64,000 nucleotides of DNA from Spirochaetota bacterium (lineage in GTDB: Bacteria; Spirochaetota; Brachyspiria; Brachyspirales; JACRPF01). The stretch lies in NCBI GenBank assembly GCA_016214035.1, contig JACRPF010000007.1, positions 1-64,000 of the forward strand. Reading direction: 5' to 3'. Numbering within the stretch: the first letter of the stretch is position 1; each line of letters begins with the position of its first letter. Of this stretch, positions 17,962 to 26,640 are shown piece by piece. The translations under genes and the position numbers were made by a program. Under the pieces are notes generated by a model, which saw nothing but the letters and a program-made list of their open reading frames with translations, had not been told where the DNA came from and ran no database searches.

Positions 17962-18719
17962 TGACAAAGGAATTCAGCGGAAAAACGGTGCTTGTCACCG
18001 GCGCAACCGGCGGCATCGGCGAAGCCACCTGCATTGCATACGCACATGCCGGAGCACGTGTCATCGTCCATTACCGGAGCGATGCACCGGCGGCAAAACG
18101 CCTCGTGGCAAAACTTAACCGCATCTCGAAAGGCAACATAGCCGTGTATGCCGACCTCGGCAAACGCGATGACATCACCGCTCTCTTTGCGGCGGTAAAA
18201 AAAATCGGCAGACTCGACGTACTGGTAAATAACGCCGGCTACTGCCCGAAAAACGGATTCCTCGACATTCCGTACGATGAACTTGACCGTGTCATGAAAG
18301 TGAACTTCTATGCGCCGTTCATCTGCGCTCAGGAAGCCGCGAAAATAATGAAAAAAGGTTCATCCATCGTATTCATCGCCTCCGTTGACGGATATCATCC
18401 GGGAACGATGCGCTCGCATTACGGTGCATCAAAAGCGGCCGAGCTTAATCTGGTACGCAATGCGGCACTCGAGCTTGCTGACAGAGGCATACGCGTCAAC
18501 GCCGTCGCACCCGGCGCCATAGACACACCGATGACGGGTGCGGTGACCAAGGACAAAAAACGGCTTGCGCATGTGAACAACGGCATCGCGATGCACCGTT
18601 TCGGCACACCGAAAGAAATTGCCGACGCGGTTGTCTTTCTTGCATCGAATGGAGCATCATATACCACCGGAAGCGTACTCACCGTCGACGGCGGACTGAC
18701 GCTGGTTCGCGGGTATTGA
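17961..18719 (+). CDS. Short-chain dehydrogenase/reductase
   Basis: 252 residues, classical SDR. Cofactor motif TGATGGIG at 13-20, NNAG at 90-93, catalytic Ser141, Tyr154 and Lys158 (SHYGASKAA), and the usual end VLTVDGGLTLVRGY. A basic residue pair in HYRS after strand 2 suggests NADP(H). By context it oxidises or reduces a sugar or sugar-acid intermediate made by the coupled dehydratase; FabG-like fatty-acid function is less likely here. Confidence 0.85.
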   Translation: MTKEFSGKTVLVTGATGGIGEATCIAYAHAGARVIVHYRSDAPAAKRLVAKLNRISKGNIAVYADLGKRDDITALFAAVKKIGRLDVLVNNAGYCPKNGFLDIPYDELDRVMKVNFYAPFICAQEAAKIMKKGSSIVFIASVDGYHPGTMRSHYGASKAAELNLVRNAALELADRGIRVNAVAPGAIDTPMTGAVTKDKKRLAHVNNGIAMHRFGTPKEIADAVVFLASNGASYTTGSVLTVDGGLTLVRGY

Positions 18720-18767
18720 TCAGGGAAATTTAATAACGGACGCGATAAAAGTTCAGCAGGAGATAAT

Positions 18768-19820
18768 ATGTCACAACAAGTCATGCGCGGCATGAGCTAC
18801 GGCTTTCTCGCAAAGCGCAATTATTTCAGAAGCAAAGAAGCGCTCGCGCAGCCCGCAAAGATGGCCGAACTCGGCATCAATTGGGTGGCGCTCAACATCA
18901 CCGTCATCCAGAAAACCGTATTCGACACACGCATGTATCAGGACTATGAATTCTCTCCGGATGACCGCGAGCTAGAACTCATCATCAACGAATTCCATAA
19001 ACGCAAGATCAATGTGATGCTCAAACCGATGATCGAAGTACTCGACGGTGCCTGGCGCGGCTCGATAATCATGCCGGAAGCACCGGGACTCATCGAAGGC
19101 AGAAAGACGGATTACCGCGGCCAGTGGTTCGAATCGCTCACGCAGTCACTGACGAACTTAGGCCGGCTCGGAACGGAACTCGGCTGCGAAATGTTCTGTC
19201 TCGGCTGTGAACTTGACGGTGTTGAAAAGCTTGACCACTATTGGACGAACACCGTATCCGCCGTACGCGATGTGTATAAAGGCGCATTAAGCTATGACAC
19301 GACACTCTGGTCGCTCGACAAGGGCGCGCCGAAATGGTTCGACCAGCTTGATAATGTGCAGGTAAGTTTTTATCCCTGCCTCGGCGACACCTCGCATCTG
19401 CCGGGCAAGGGAACGAAGATGCTCAACCGCAGTGAACGATCGCCTGAAACCGTCGACGAGATGAAAAAGAATCTCGCCGGACGTGTAGCCGAGATGCGTA
19501 CGCTTTCCGATAAAGTAGGTAAACCCCTTATCTTCGGCGAATGCGGATGCCGCTCACGAGCCGGTGCATGCGGCAATCCCGCGGACTGGCAGCTTCCGGG
19601 ACAGTACGACGGCGAAGAGCAGGCGAAATTCTTTGACGCTGTCCTCGGCGCATTCTGGGATGAAGCGTGGTGGCAGGGACTGTTCGTCTGGAAATGGGAT
19701 GAACAGCAGCTGCGCAAACATTACCGCACCGATCCCGCCGGCGATCTCGGTTTTACCGTTGACGGCAAGCCGGCGGCACAAACGCTGAAACGCTGGTATA
19801 CGCGGACGGATCGGAGATAG
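18768..19820 (+). CDS. GH113-like glycosidase, copy 1
   Basis: 350 residues, no signal peptide, so intracellular. The start RGMSYGFLAKRNYF and the late FWDEAWWQGLFVWKWD are typical of the GH113 beta-mannanase group (clan A, TIM barrel). Likely acid/base is E148 (CLGCELDG) and nucleophile E258 (IFGECGC). GH113 enzymes act on mannans or manno-oligosaccharides; the substrate here is not proven. It is paralogous to 21424-22431 with the same residue spacing to E148. The ribosome binding site is AGGAG, 7 bases before ATG. The stop abuts the next gene. Confidence 0.7.
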   Translation: MSQQVMRGMSYGFLAKRNYFRSKEALAQPAKMAELGINWVALNITVIQKTVFDTRMYQDYEFSPDDRELELIINEFHKRKINVMLKPMIEVLDGAWRGSIIMPEAPGLIEGRKTDYRGQWFESLTQSLTNLGRLGTELGCEMFCLGCELDGVEKLDHYWTNTVSAVRDVYKGALSYDTTLWSLDKGAPKWFDQLDNVQVSFYPCLGDTSHLPGKGTKMLNRSERSPETVDEMKKNLAGRVAEMRTLSDKVGKPLIFGECGCRSRAGACGNPADWQLPGQYDGEEQAKFFDAVLGAFWDEAWWQGLFVWKWDEQQLRKHYRTDPAGDLGFTVDGKPAAQTLKRWYTRTDRR

Positions 19821-21404
19821 ATGCGCCGGGAATGTAATTACATGCCGGCATCAGGCACACCGGACACTTCGACTGCGCTCAGTGACCGGATTAATCCAAA
19901 ACAACCCCCGGACACTTCGACTGCGCTCAGTGTCCGAAGAAAGCCTGCACGTCAGGCGAACACATCGAACGCACCCCAGCCGGACACTGAGCGTAGTCGA
20001 AGTGTCCGCATACTTGCAATCGCCATTACACTTGCATCATCCCTATTTACTCAGGACCTCGCATTCTACGACCCTGCGGCACAGGCCAATGACACGGTGG
20101 CAGCACCCGACTCCCCCGTCACAATAACCATTCAACCGGACAAAGAACTGCTTACTATCCCGCCGCTGTTTTATGGATTGAACCAGACAATACTGCCTGC
20201 GGCGTTCGCTTTCCGTAATCGGGAGCTTGTTCGGCGCCTCAAGCCTGATGTCATCCGCATTTTCACACAAAAGCTCACACTGTGGACCAGGATTGACGGC
20301 AAAGCCAAGCGCGAAGATTTCGTGCTCTCACCGAAAAAAGGCGATTATAACTGGAAGCAGATAGAAGACCATGTTCAGGGCATCATCGACTGCGGCGCGA
20401 AACCATACGTCGCGCTCGGTTTCGGCGCACCGCCGTGGCTGTATGCGGGCGGTTCCGAACGGCTGATACGTCCATCGCACGAACGGCTTTCTGAATATGC
20501 TGAATATATGGCGGATATCGTTCGTCATCTCGTCGTCGACAGACAATACCCCGTGCAGTACGTCACCGTCGACAATGAACCTGAGAATGTGAAATACCCC
20601 ATCGATGACTATATCGAGCTTGTGCACCTTGCCAAAGCGTCCATACAGAAAGCGGCGCCGTCAGTTAAGGTTGGCGGTCCGGTTACCGGATATGCTACAT
20701 GGGAGCAGCCTGACGGTAAAAAACTTTCATTCTCGAGTTCATCACGGTATCTGAAAGACAAAGAAACGCCGCTCGATTTCATAGACTGGCATGTATACGC
20801 CACTGCACCGAGCGTTATCATGAGAACGGCCGCAGCAGTGAAGGATATCTACAGCCCGCAGACGGAGATGATACTGAGCGAACTGAACCGCGACTGGCGT
20901 TATGCCACTGCAAAGGATCAAGCTACGGCGATATCGAACAATGCCGGATGGGATTCTGTGGCGTGGCTTGTCTATCTGTATGATCATCTGCAGCGCGCCG
21001 GTGTCTCACAGGTGCATTATTTCGACCTCAATTCAAACCCTTTCGGCCTCATGAATTATGACAACACGCTGGTGCGCCCGAACTACTTCACCTTCTGGGC
21101 ATGCACGTCATTGCTCGGCAGAAAACGCGTAGCGGCTGACAGCAGCAGCCCGGCCGCAGGTGTGATAGCAACACGAAACGGCGCATCGATAACAGCTTTG
21201 ATCTATAACAGGGCTTCGAGTGACATTGCTGTTGATATCAAAGGCATCACGGCGGCATCGATGATCGTTTTCAGCAGCGCCTGGTTTGAAACGAATAAAG
21301 CCATTACCAACAATTCGCTCACCATGCCGGTTTGGGAAAACACTCCGGCAGCCAATGTTCCGGCCGGCGGTTTCATCGTGGTCAGAACTGACGCACAGAA
21401 ATAA
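19821..21404 (+). CDS. GH39-like clan A glycosidase with repeat-derived N-terminal extension
   Basis: 527 residues from an ATG directly after the previous stop (GGAG 6 bases upstream). Residues 1-62 are encoded largely by three copies of a palindromic repeat and read PDTSTALS twice; then comes a signal-like segment (ILAIAITLASSLFTQDLA) and, from about 100, the enzyme. The acid/base is E253 (VDNEPEN) and the nucleophile E354 (ILSELNRD), with a beta domain after about 430. This layout fits GH39 (beta-xylosidase/iduronidase type), though GH30 or GH51 relatives cannot be excluded. No ATG, GTG or TTG lies between the repeats and the hydrophobic segment, so the native start was probably displaced. 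Confidence 0.65.
   Translation: MRRECNYMPASGTPDTSTALSDRINPKQPPDTSTALSVRRKPARQANTSNAPQPDTERSRSVRILAIAITLASSLFTQDLAFYDPAAQANDTVAAPDSPVTITIQPDKELLTIPPLFYGLNQTILPAAFAFRNRELVRRLKPDVIRIFTQKLTLWTRIDGKAKREDFVLSPKKGDYNWKQIEDHVQGIIDCGAKPYVALGFGAPPWLYAGGSERLIRPSHERLSEYAEYMADIVRHLVVDRQYPVQYVTVDNEPENVKYPIDDYIELVHLAKASIQKAAPSVKVGGPVTGYATWEQPDGKKLSFSSSSRYLKDKETPLDFIDWHVYATAPSVIMRTAAAVKDIYSPQTEMILSELNRDWRYATAKDQATAISNNAGWDSVAWLVYLYDHLQRAGVSQVHYFDLNSNPFGLMNYDNTLVRPNYFTFWACTSLLGRKRVAADSSSPAAGVIATRNGASITALIYNRASSDIAVDIKGITAASMIVFSSAWFETNKAITNNSLTMPVWENTPAANVPAGGFIVVRTDAQK
19860..20008. repeat. Three copies of a short palindromic repeat inside a coding region
   Basis: Copies at 19860-19889, 19908-19936 (both CCGGACACTTCGACTGCG... 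followed by CTCAGTG) and, inverted, at 19981-20008. The ends (CGGACACT / AGTGTCCG) pair, so each copy can fold. The CTTCGACTNCGCTCAGT core resembles a widely dispersed bacterial REP-like sequence. Confidence 0.85.
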
Positions 21405-21423
21405 ACGGACAACGGGAGATTTC

Positions 21424-22431
21424 ATGACAGTTGAAAAACATCGCGGCATGACATTCGGCTATTATGCACGCAACGGGTATTACTCGTCGGCGAAAGCGCG
21501 CGAGGATGTGGATAAAATGGCCGCACTCAATATCGGCTGGGTATGCGTGGTGGCGATAGTGATGCAGGATACGTTCGCGAGCACGAAGCAGTATCGCGAC
21601 TTCAAGATAACGCCCGCTGACGATGAACTCCGCGACATCATCGACTACATACATAAAAAAGGCATGAAGGTGCAGCTCCGGCCCATGCTCGAATGCTGGG
21701 ACGGCACGCAGCGTCTCGCGATACGTTTTCCGCGCGAAGAGACCATCATACCCGGCAAACCGATAACACATTGGAGCCGGTGGTTTGAAAGCATGACGGA
21801 ACGAACGCTCCATTATGCGTCTGTCGCCGAGCGCGCGGGCTGTGAAGCGTATGGCCTTGACAGCGAACTCGACTACACGGTGGGTCAGAATCAGTATTGG
21901 AAAAACGTCATCACCGCAGCACGAAGCGTCTACAAAGGACATGTCACGAGCGGCCACACGAGCGTGGTGAAATTCCTCGACGAGCTCAAGAACAAAGACC
22001 ACTGGTTCTATCAGCTCGATTCACTCGGCACGAGTTTTTACACGGCGGTAGCCGATAAGCCCGGAGCAACGCTCGACGAGATGCGTGAACACCTGAAACC
22101 ATCCCTCGCCTATTTCCGCGACGTCGCCGCTCTCTACGGGAAGCCGTTCTATTTCGCCGAATGCGGCTGCTGTTCCACCGCCGGCAGCACGATGCGTCCC
22201 GCGTTCTGGAAGACCGAAGGCGGCTACGACGGCGATGAACAGGCGCGCTTTCTCGAAGCAGTGTTCGATACGTTCTGGAACGAGCCGTGGTGGATGGGGC
22301 TCTATTGGTGGAAATGGGACGAACAGAATGACCGCCCGTGGTTCCGTGACGACCCGCGCGGCGACAAAGGATTCATCATCGACGGAAAGCCCGCGGCTGA
22401 GGTGATGAAAAAATGGTACGGACAATCGTAA
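21424..22431 (+). CDS. GH113-like glycosidase, copy 2
   Basis: 335 residues; the start at 21424 has GGGAG upstream and matches the N-terminus of copy 1 (RGMTFGYYARNGYYSS). Likely catalytic residues are E148 (GLDSELDY) and E246 (FAECGCC). The late motif FWNEPWWMGLYWWKWDEQ is again GH113-like. No signal peptide, so an intracellular enzyme on imported oligosaccharides. Together with copy 1 it flanks the GH39-like gene, which suggests tandem duplication followed by separation, or insertion of the GH39 gene. Confidence 0.7.
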   Translation: MTVEKHRGMTFGYYARNGYYSSAKAREDVDKMAALNIGWVCVVAIVMQDTFASTKQYRDFKITPADDELRDIIDYIHKKGMKVQLRPMLECWDGTQRLAIRFPREETIIPGKPITHWSRWFESMTERTLHYASVAERAGCEAYGLDSELDYTVGQNQYWKNVITAARSVYKGHVTSGHTSVVKFLDELKNKDHWFYQLDSLGTSFYTAVADKPGATLDEMREHLKPSLAYFRDVAALYGKPFYFAECGCCSTAGSTMRPAFWKTEGGYDGDEQARFLEAVFDTFWNEPWWMGLYWWKWDEQNDRPWFRDDPRGDKGFIIDGKPAAEVMKKWYGQS

Positions 22432-22449
22432 TCACCGGGAGGAGTTCAT

Positions 22450-23175
22450 ATGCCCGTTCCTGTTCTTGAAAAAACGATAGACATCCTCAACTATCTGCTC
22501 GCACATAAAGAGCCGCTGCCGCTGACGGACATACACAAGTCCCTGAAAATATCCAAGGCAACGGCGTATAACATCCTTGAAACACTTGCCGCCCGCGGCA
22601 TTGTCCGCAAAGAGGAACATCGCGGCGGTTATACACTCGGCGAAGGACTTGCCGTATATGCACACGCGGTCACGAGCCGTTCCGATCATCTCGCAAAGAT
22701 ACGCGCACTCATGGTAACCGCGGCGAACGAGCTGAAAGAAACGGTAAAACTTTCAACGCTGCATGACGAAAGCGCCTATGTGCTTGATGTCGTTATACCG
22801 GACGAAGGATATCCGGTGCATTCATCGCCCGGCCGTTCATTTCCGCTCTATGCCGGCGGCGCATCAAAAATAATACTCGCGCGGCTTGACGAATCAGCGT
22901 TTAAATCATACGTCAAACGCAACATCGCCGAGATCGAACGCATCTTCGGGTCGCGGGATAAATTCGAGCAGGTTATCAATCGCGTGCGCAAAGACGGCAT
23001 ATCCATCGATGAAGGCGAATACGAGACCATCATCGGCGCGGTGGCGGTGGATGTCACTGCGGATGAGCATATGCCGCTCGCGGTGAGCTGTGTGTTCCAT
23101 CGCGGCTTGAAATCGGACACGAAGATCAATGTAATCAAGGCGTGCCTGAAACACATATTCCAGCCTTTGAAATAG
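22450..23175 (+). CDS. IclR-family transcriptional regulator
   Basis: 241 residues: an N-terminal winged helix-turn-helix (LTDIHKSLKISKATAYNILETL) and a C-terminal effector-binding domain (SPGRSFPLYAGGASKIILA, then IGAVAVDV and LAVSCVFHRG). Last gene of the operon, 18 bp after the GH113-like gene, with GGAGG before ATG. It most likely controls this operon in response to a sugar-acid metabolite, as IclR/KdgR proteins do; no operator is identified. Confidence 0.85.
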   Translation: MPVPVLEKTIDILNYLLAHKEPLPLTDIHKSLKISKATAYNILETLAARGIVRKEEHRGGYTLGEGLAVYAHAVTSRSDHLAKIRALMVTAANELKETVKLSTLHDESAYVLDVVIPDEGYPVHSSPGRSFPLYAGGASKIILARLDESAFKSYVKRNIAEIERIFGSRDKFEQVINRVRKDGISIDEGEYETIIGAVAVDVTADEHMPLAVSCVFHRGLKSDTKINVIKACLKHIFQPLK

Positions 23176-23222
23176 CCGATAGATTTCCACTCCCAGCCAT
23201 ATATTATCCTGTTGTAAACAAC

Positions 23223-23472
23223 AGTTCTGCGCCAGTGTACCAGGTCCGTACGCTCATGCATCATGTTGACAACATATCTTACCGGGTCTGTACGGTATCT
23301 TACAGCCCCGGTAAGAAGGCGTACAGGCACCGTACGGCCTCTTACACCGCTGATAACTGATTATATCGGCTGTACGCTGGTGTAGAACGGCTGTAAGAAG
23401 GATTACGAAGGCGGTACGATACTGCAGCGATGCTGCGCGATATCGTGAATGTCCTGTAAGATGGATTAGAAT
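23223..23472. repeat. 250-bp array with 21-bp period, copy 1 (plus orientation)
   Basis: About eleven to twelve degenerate 21-bp units ending TCTTAC, GCGTAC, TTAGAA and similar. Adjacent units are partly complementary and form small hairpins, for example TCTTAC/GTAAGA around AGCCCCG. The block matches the reverse complement of 60440-60688 from end to end. It fills most of the intergenic space after the IclR gene. Confidence 0.85.
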
Positions 23473-23498
23473 CGCTGTTTTCTACATTTCGTAACGGA

Positions 23499-23632
23499 TT
23501 AACTCAGGATACGTGCATAACGGACTATCATCCCCGGCATCGCGGTGATATACTGGTATCTCACCGCATCGACAAGCTTCATGAAGCGCGCGCCGTACCG
23601 CCGCACATACGGCACGAACGGCGTGGCAGGAT
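23499..23632 (-). pseudogene. C-terminal remnant of a paralogue of the 30.4-kb protein
   Basis: About 43 codons ending at the stop 23501-23499. The peptide PFVPYVRRYGARFMKLVD then AVRYQYITAMPGMIVRYARI aligns with the C-terminus of the protein at 30397-32199 (FAPYVWRHGSRFMQLVD, AVKNKYINVLPGTIARYARI). Nothing upstream of it in this frame resembles the rest of that protein, because the sulfatase gene occupies the sequence. It is therefore a gene fragment left by recombination or deletion. Confidence 0.7.
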
Positions 23633-23637
23633 TCGGC

Positions 23638-25050
23638 TTACGACGCAACCGCAGCATCGATGTCGGTACGCGCGCTCCAGAACGCTTTTCCCGTAGGATG
23701 CGCTTTATCGTCAAGGCGGTCGCGTAATATGAGCATCTCTCTTCGTAATGACCGCACCGTCTCTGCGTGAGCTGCATCGGCGGCAAGATCGGTCATCTCG
23801 TCGGGATCGGCGATGAAATCGAACAGCTCCGTATGTATCCTGCCCTCCGCAGCATATTCTATAAGCTTATATTGTTTGTTCTTGACGCCGCGCATCGTGT
23901 CCGCATACGCATGATACAGGACTTTATGATGCTGAGCCTGCGCATCCGCAAGAACATGAGACAGCGAAACACCCTCTACCGATCGCGGAATATCGATACC
24001 GGCGGCTTCACAGAGTGTGGGAAAAATATCAGAAAGATACACATATGCTTCACGCCGTTCGTTCTCCGGTATACCCGGTCCGGCGAATATCAGCGGCACA
24101 CGGATGCTGTGTTCATACAGCGACTGTTTGCCCATCAGCCCGTGACAGCCAACCGCAAGTCCGTTGTCACCGGCGAAGACGATGATGGTCGAATCATATC
24201 TGCCGGTCCGTTTCAGCGTATCGATGATGCGTCCGAAACCGTCGTCCAGGTGGCTTATCATCGCATAATATTCGAGCAGATGCCGCTGCACGTCACCGGG
24301 CTTGCGCGGATAATCCGCCAGTTTCTCATCGCGTATCTTGAGCGAGCCCGCGTCAAAACGGTATTCAGGAAGGAAATTGCCCGGCAGCGGGATATCACCG
24401 ACCGCATACTGTTCCCTGAACCGTGCCGGCATGGTACGGGGATCGTGCGGCGACATGAGCGGGACGTACATGAAAAAAGGCTTGGCGTCGTTATACGATG
24501 AAAGATACCGTACTGCCGCGTCGGTGAATATGTCCGTCGAATGCTGCCCCGCATGGACATGGTCACCGCTGCGCATGACCACCTCGTTCGAGTGCTCCCA
24601 ATCGCGGACCTGCGGCAGGCTGCCGTTGTACGCGCCCGTCGTATCATATGCAAAGAGCGGCACGTTCCAATGATCGTTCATACCGCCGAAGAATATATCG
24701 TCGCCGGAACTGAAGCTCCGCGCGAACGCGTCTTTACCGTTGTGCCACTTGCCGGTCGCGAACGTGTTGTACCCTGCGGCCCGGAACGCTTCGCCCATGG
24801 TCGTATGTTCACGGGGGATATCCTGTCCCTCTTTTTGTATATGGAACAGCGTCCGTCCCGAGTGCAGCATGGCGCGGCTCGGCATGCATATCGCGCCGCA
24901 TGTACCGCCGGGAATATGCGCATGAGTAAACGCGGTTCCCCTGCCGACGAGTTCGTCAAGATGCGGCGTTTTCACCGTATTGTTACCGAGCGCGTGAATC
25001 GTATTGTACCGCTGATCATCAGTGAAGAAAAAAAGTATGTTTGGTTTCAT
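23638..25050 (-). CDS. Sulfatase (type I, formylglycine-dependent)
   Basis: 470 residues starting MKPNILFFFTDDQR; this start lies 44 bp inside a very good promoter, while upstream in-frame ATGs fall before it. Metal ligands D10 and D11 are present. The modification motif is C55-M-P-S-R (CMPSRAMLHSGR), so Cys is converted to formylglycine by a sulfatase-maturating enzyme. The mid-region DDGFGRIIDTLKRTG and FAGDNGLAVGCHGLMGK complete the active site. No signal peptide is seen, so it may be cytoplasmic and act on imported sulfated sugars. Divergent from a XylR-type AraC regulator. The C-terminus abuts the gene remnant. Confidence 0.85.
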   Translation of the reverse strand: MKPNILFFFTDDQRYNTIHALGNNTVKTPHLDELVGRGTAFTHAHIPGGTCGAICMPSRAMLHSGRTLFHIQKEGQDIPREHTTMGEAFRAAGYNTFATGKWHNGKDAFARSFSSGDDIFFGGMNDHWNVPLFAYDTTGAYNGSLPQVRDWEHSNEVVMRSGDHVHAGQHSTDIFTDAAVRYLSSYNDAKPFFMYVPLMSPHDPRTMPARFREQYAVGDIPLPGNFLPEYRFDAGSLKIRDEKLADYPRKPGDVQRHLLEYYAMISHLDDGFGRIIDTLKRTGRYDSTIIVFAGDNGLAVGCHGLMGKQSLYEHSIRVPLIFAGPGIPENERREAYVYLSDIFPTLCEAAGIDIPRSVEGVSLSHVLADAQAQHHKVLYHAYADTMRGVKNKQYKLIEYAAEGRIHTELFDFIADPDEMTDLAADAAHAETVRSLRREMLILRDRLDDKAHPTGKAFWSARTDIDAAVAS

Positions 25051-25093
25051 GGATGGAAAGGACTTTCCTTTTTTACAACTGAGCATACGCAAT

Positions 25094-25122
25094 AGTATAA
25101 TTCCACATATCCGCCGCGTCAA
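25094..25122 (-). promoter_or_regulatory. Sigma-70 promoter of the sulfatase gene
   Basis: On the minus strand TTGACG (25122-25117), a 17-bp spacer and TATACT (25099-25094). Confidence 0.75.
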
Positions 25123-25162
25123 GCGATCATTTTTTATTTCAGTGACGGGCAAGCGCAGAATA

Positions 25163-25191
25163 TTGACGACAGCGGGGTAATGTCGTATACT
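25163..25191 (+). promoter_or_regulatory. Sigma-70 promoter of the AraC/XylR-type regulator
   Basis: TTGACG (25163-25168), a 17-bp spacer and TATACT (25186-25191): the same boxes as the divergent sulfatase promoter. An in-frame ATG at 25180 lies within the promoter and cannot be the start. Confidence 0.75.
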
Positions 25192-25263
25192 GTTGGTAAT
25201 GGAAAAGCGAGGCGGAAATACATACAATTTCCTATCCATTTTAAATCATATCGCGACGGACAT

Positions 25264-26511
25264 ATGCGCATTCATACTATTGCCGTACTCATCGGGAACG
25301 TACCGCTCACCCAATTTCTCACCATTGAACTCTTCTGGAAATTGCAGTCGGGTCTCAAAGAGTCCGCGTCGTTATTCCGGATCATACCCTCCTTCATAGA
25401 TTCCCATGAACATTTTCCCGCTGAGGCCCTGAAGTCCTACGACGGAGCAATCGGCCTCATCCCCCCCGACAATGCAGCGCTCCAGCGCGCCTGGGAACGC
25501 TACGCCCGCACGAAACCATGCGTCTCCCTGTTATATCCGCCGCGCTCGTCCCGAATACCCTATGTCGGTGTCGACGATGAAGCAGGTATAGGAATGCTGG
25601 TCGATCATCTTTTCGGTGAAGGGCATCGGTCAATCGCGTTCGCCGTTTCCGATTATCGCAACTATTCCGAGCGGCGGACCCGCGCGTTCGTCAAGGCGAT
25701 GAAACAGCATAACCTCACGCTGCCGCAATCATGGATTCCGTTTTACGATACCGCGCATGACCGTTTACGTCCCGCGACAATCGCCCGTACGGCGAAGACG
25801 CACATCGGTTCAAAAAAACATTTCGACGAAATCGCGAAATATTACATTACGCTTGATCCGCATCCGCGCGCAATCGTATGCGAACATGACCAACTGGCCT
25901 ATGCACTCATGCTCTCTGCGCGAAAGCACCGGATCAGGATCCCCGAAGACATCGCGATAACCGGTTTCGACAATATTAGCCATGTCGCCCATTACGACGA
26001 CAGGGATGTCGCCCGCGAGCACCGGAGGCTCACCAGTGTCGATCAGAATTTGTATGAAACGGCGGCGGCATCCATGCGGCTCATGTCGCAGATGCTTCGC
26101 GGGAAACGTCCGCGGTCCGGTGAACGGCTCCTGGTGATGCCGGCGCTTATTACCCGACGCTCATCGCGCATCGGCGCGAAGACGGACGACGGCGGTTTTG
26201 CGCCGCGCATCAGCGCCTACATCGACCGCAATTTCGCCGATTCGACGCTCATGGAACGCGTTGCCGACCATGCGGGAATGTCGCATGAATATTTCCTTAA
26301 GCGCTTCAAAAAAGAGTTCGGCGTTTCGTTTCATGCGCATCTTAACGAGCGGCGCATGACATACGCGGCGGGGCTCATCGCACGGACAACGCGTTCACTC
26401 CTGAACATCGCGCTCACCTCGGGATTCCGCACGTACGAGAATTTTTTCATCTCATTCCGGAAACGATTCGCGGAAAGTCCGGTCGCCTACAGGAAAAGTC
26501 ATCGCCGGTGA
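25264..26511 (+). CDS. AraC-family regulator with periplasmic-binding-type sensor domain (XylR-like)
   Basis: 415 residues from the ATG at 25264, chosen because it follows the promoter and begins the LacI-type fold (MRIHTIAVLIG). Residues about 1-290 resemble a sugar-binding domain (YVGVDDEAGIGMLVDHLF, HRSIAFAVSDYRNYSERR, ITGFDNI). Residues about 315-412 hold two AraC helix-turn-helix motifs (LMERVADHAGMSHEYFLKRF and LNIALTSGFRTYENFFISF). E. coli XylR has the same layout. It shares a 213-bp divergent region with the sulfatase gene and probably controls it in response to a sugar. Confidence 0.85.
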   Translation: MRIHTIAVLIGNVPLTQFLTIELFWKLQSGLKESASLFRIIPSFIDSHEHFPAEALKSYDGAIGLIPPDNAALQRAWERYARTKPCVSLLYPPRSSRIPYVGVDDEAGIGMLVDHLFGEGHRSIAFAVSDYRNYSERRTRAFVKAMKQHNLTLPQSWIPFYDTAHDRLRPATIARTAKTHIGSKKHFDEIAKYYITLDPHPRAIVCEHDQLAYALMLSARKHRIRIPEDIAITGFDNISHVAHYDDRDVAREHRRLTSVDQNLYETAAASMRLMSQMLRGKRPRSGERLLVMPALITRRSSRIGAKTDDGGFAPRISAYIDRNFADSTLMERVADHAGMSHEYFLKRFKKEFGVSFHAHLNERRMTYAAGLIARTTRSLLNIALTSGFRTYENFFISFRKRFAESPVAYRKSHRR

Positions 26512-26557
26512 TCCGTGCGGTCGGGATATCCGTTTTTTTAATGTCGGGTAAATACAG

Positions 26558-26586
26558 TTTATTCCTGATTTCAGGCGTATTATAGT
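26558..26586 (+). promoter_or_regulatory. Possible promoter of the metallophosphoesterase gene
   Basis: TTTATT (26558-26563), a 17-bp spacer and TATAGT (26581-26586). The chosen start is at 26641. Confidence 0.4.
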
Positions 26587-26640
26587 GATATGAATACAGC
26601 GGATTGTATTCTCATTATGTTTTCCGTTCCGGAGCGCCGC

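Noticed and set aside
17038-17967. A 309-codon open frame on the minus strand
   Set aside because: Antisense to the enolase-superfamily gene, which has all catalytic residues.
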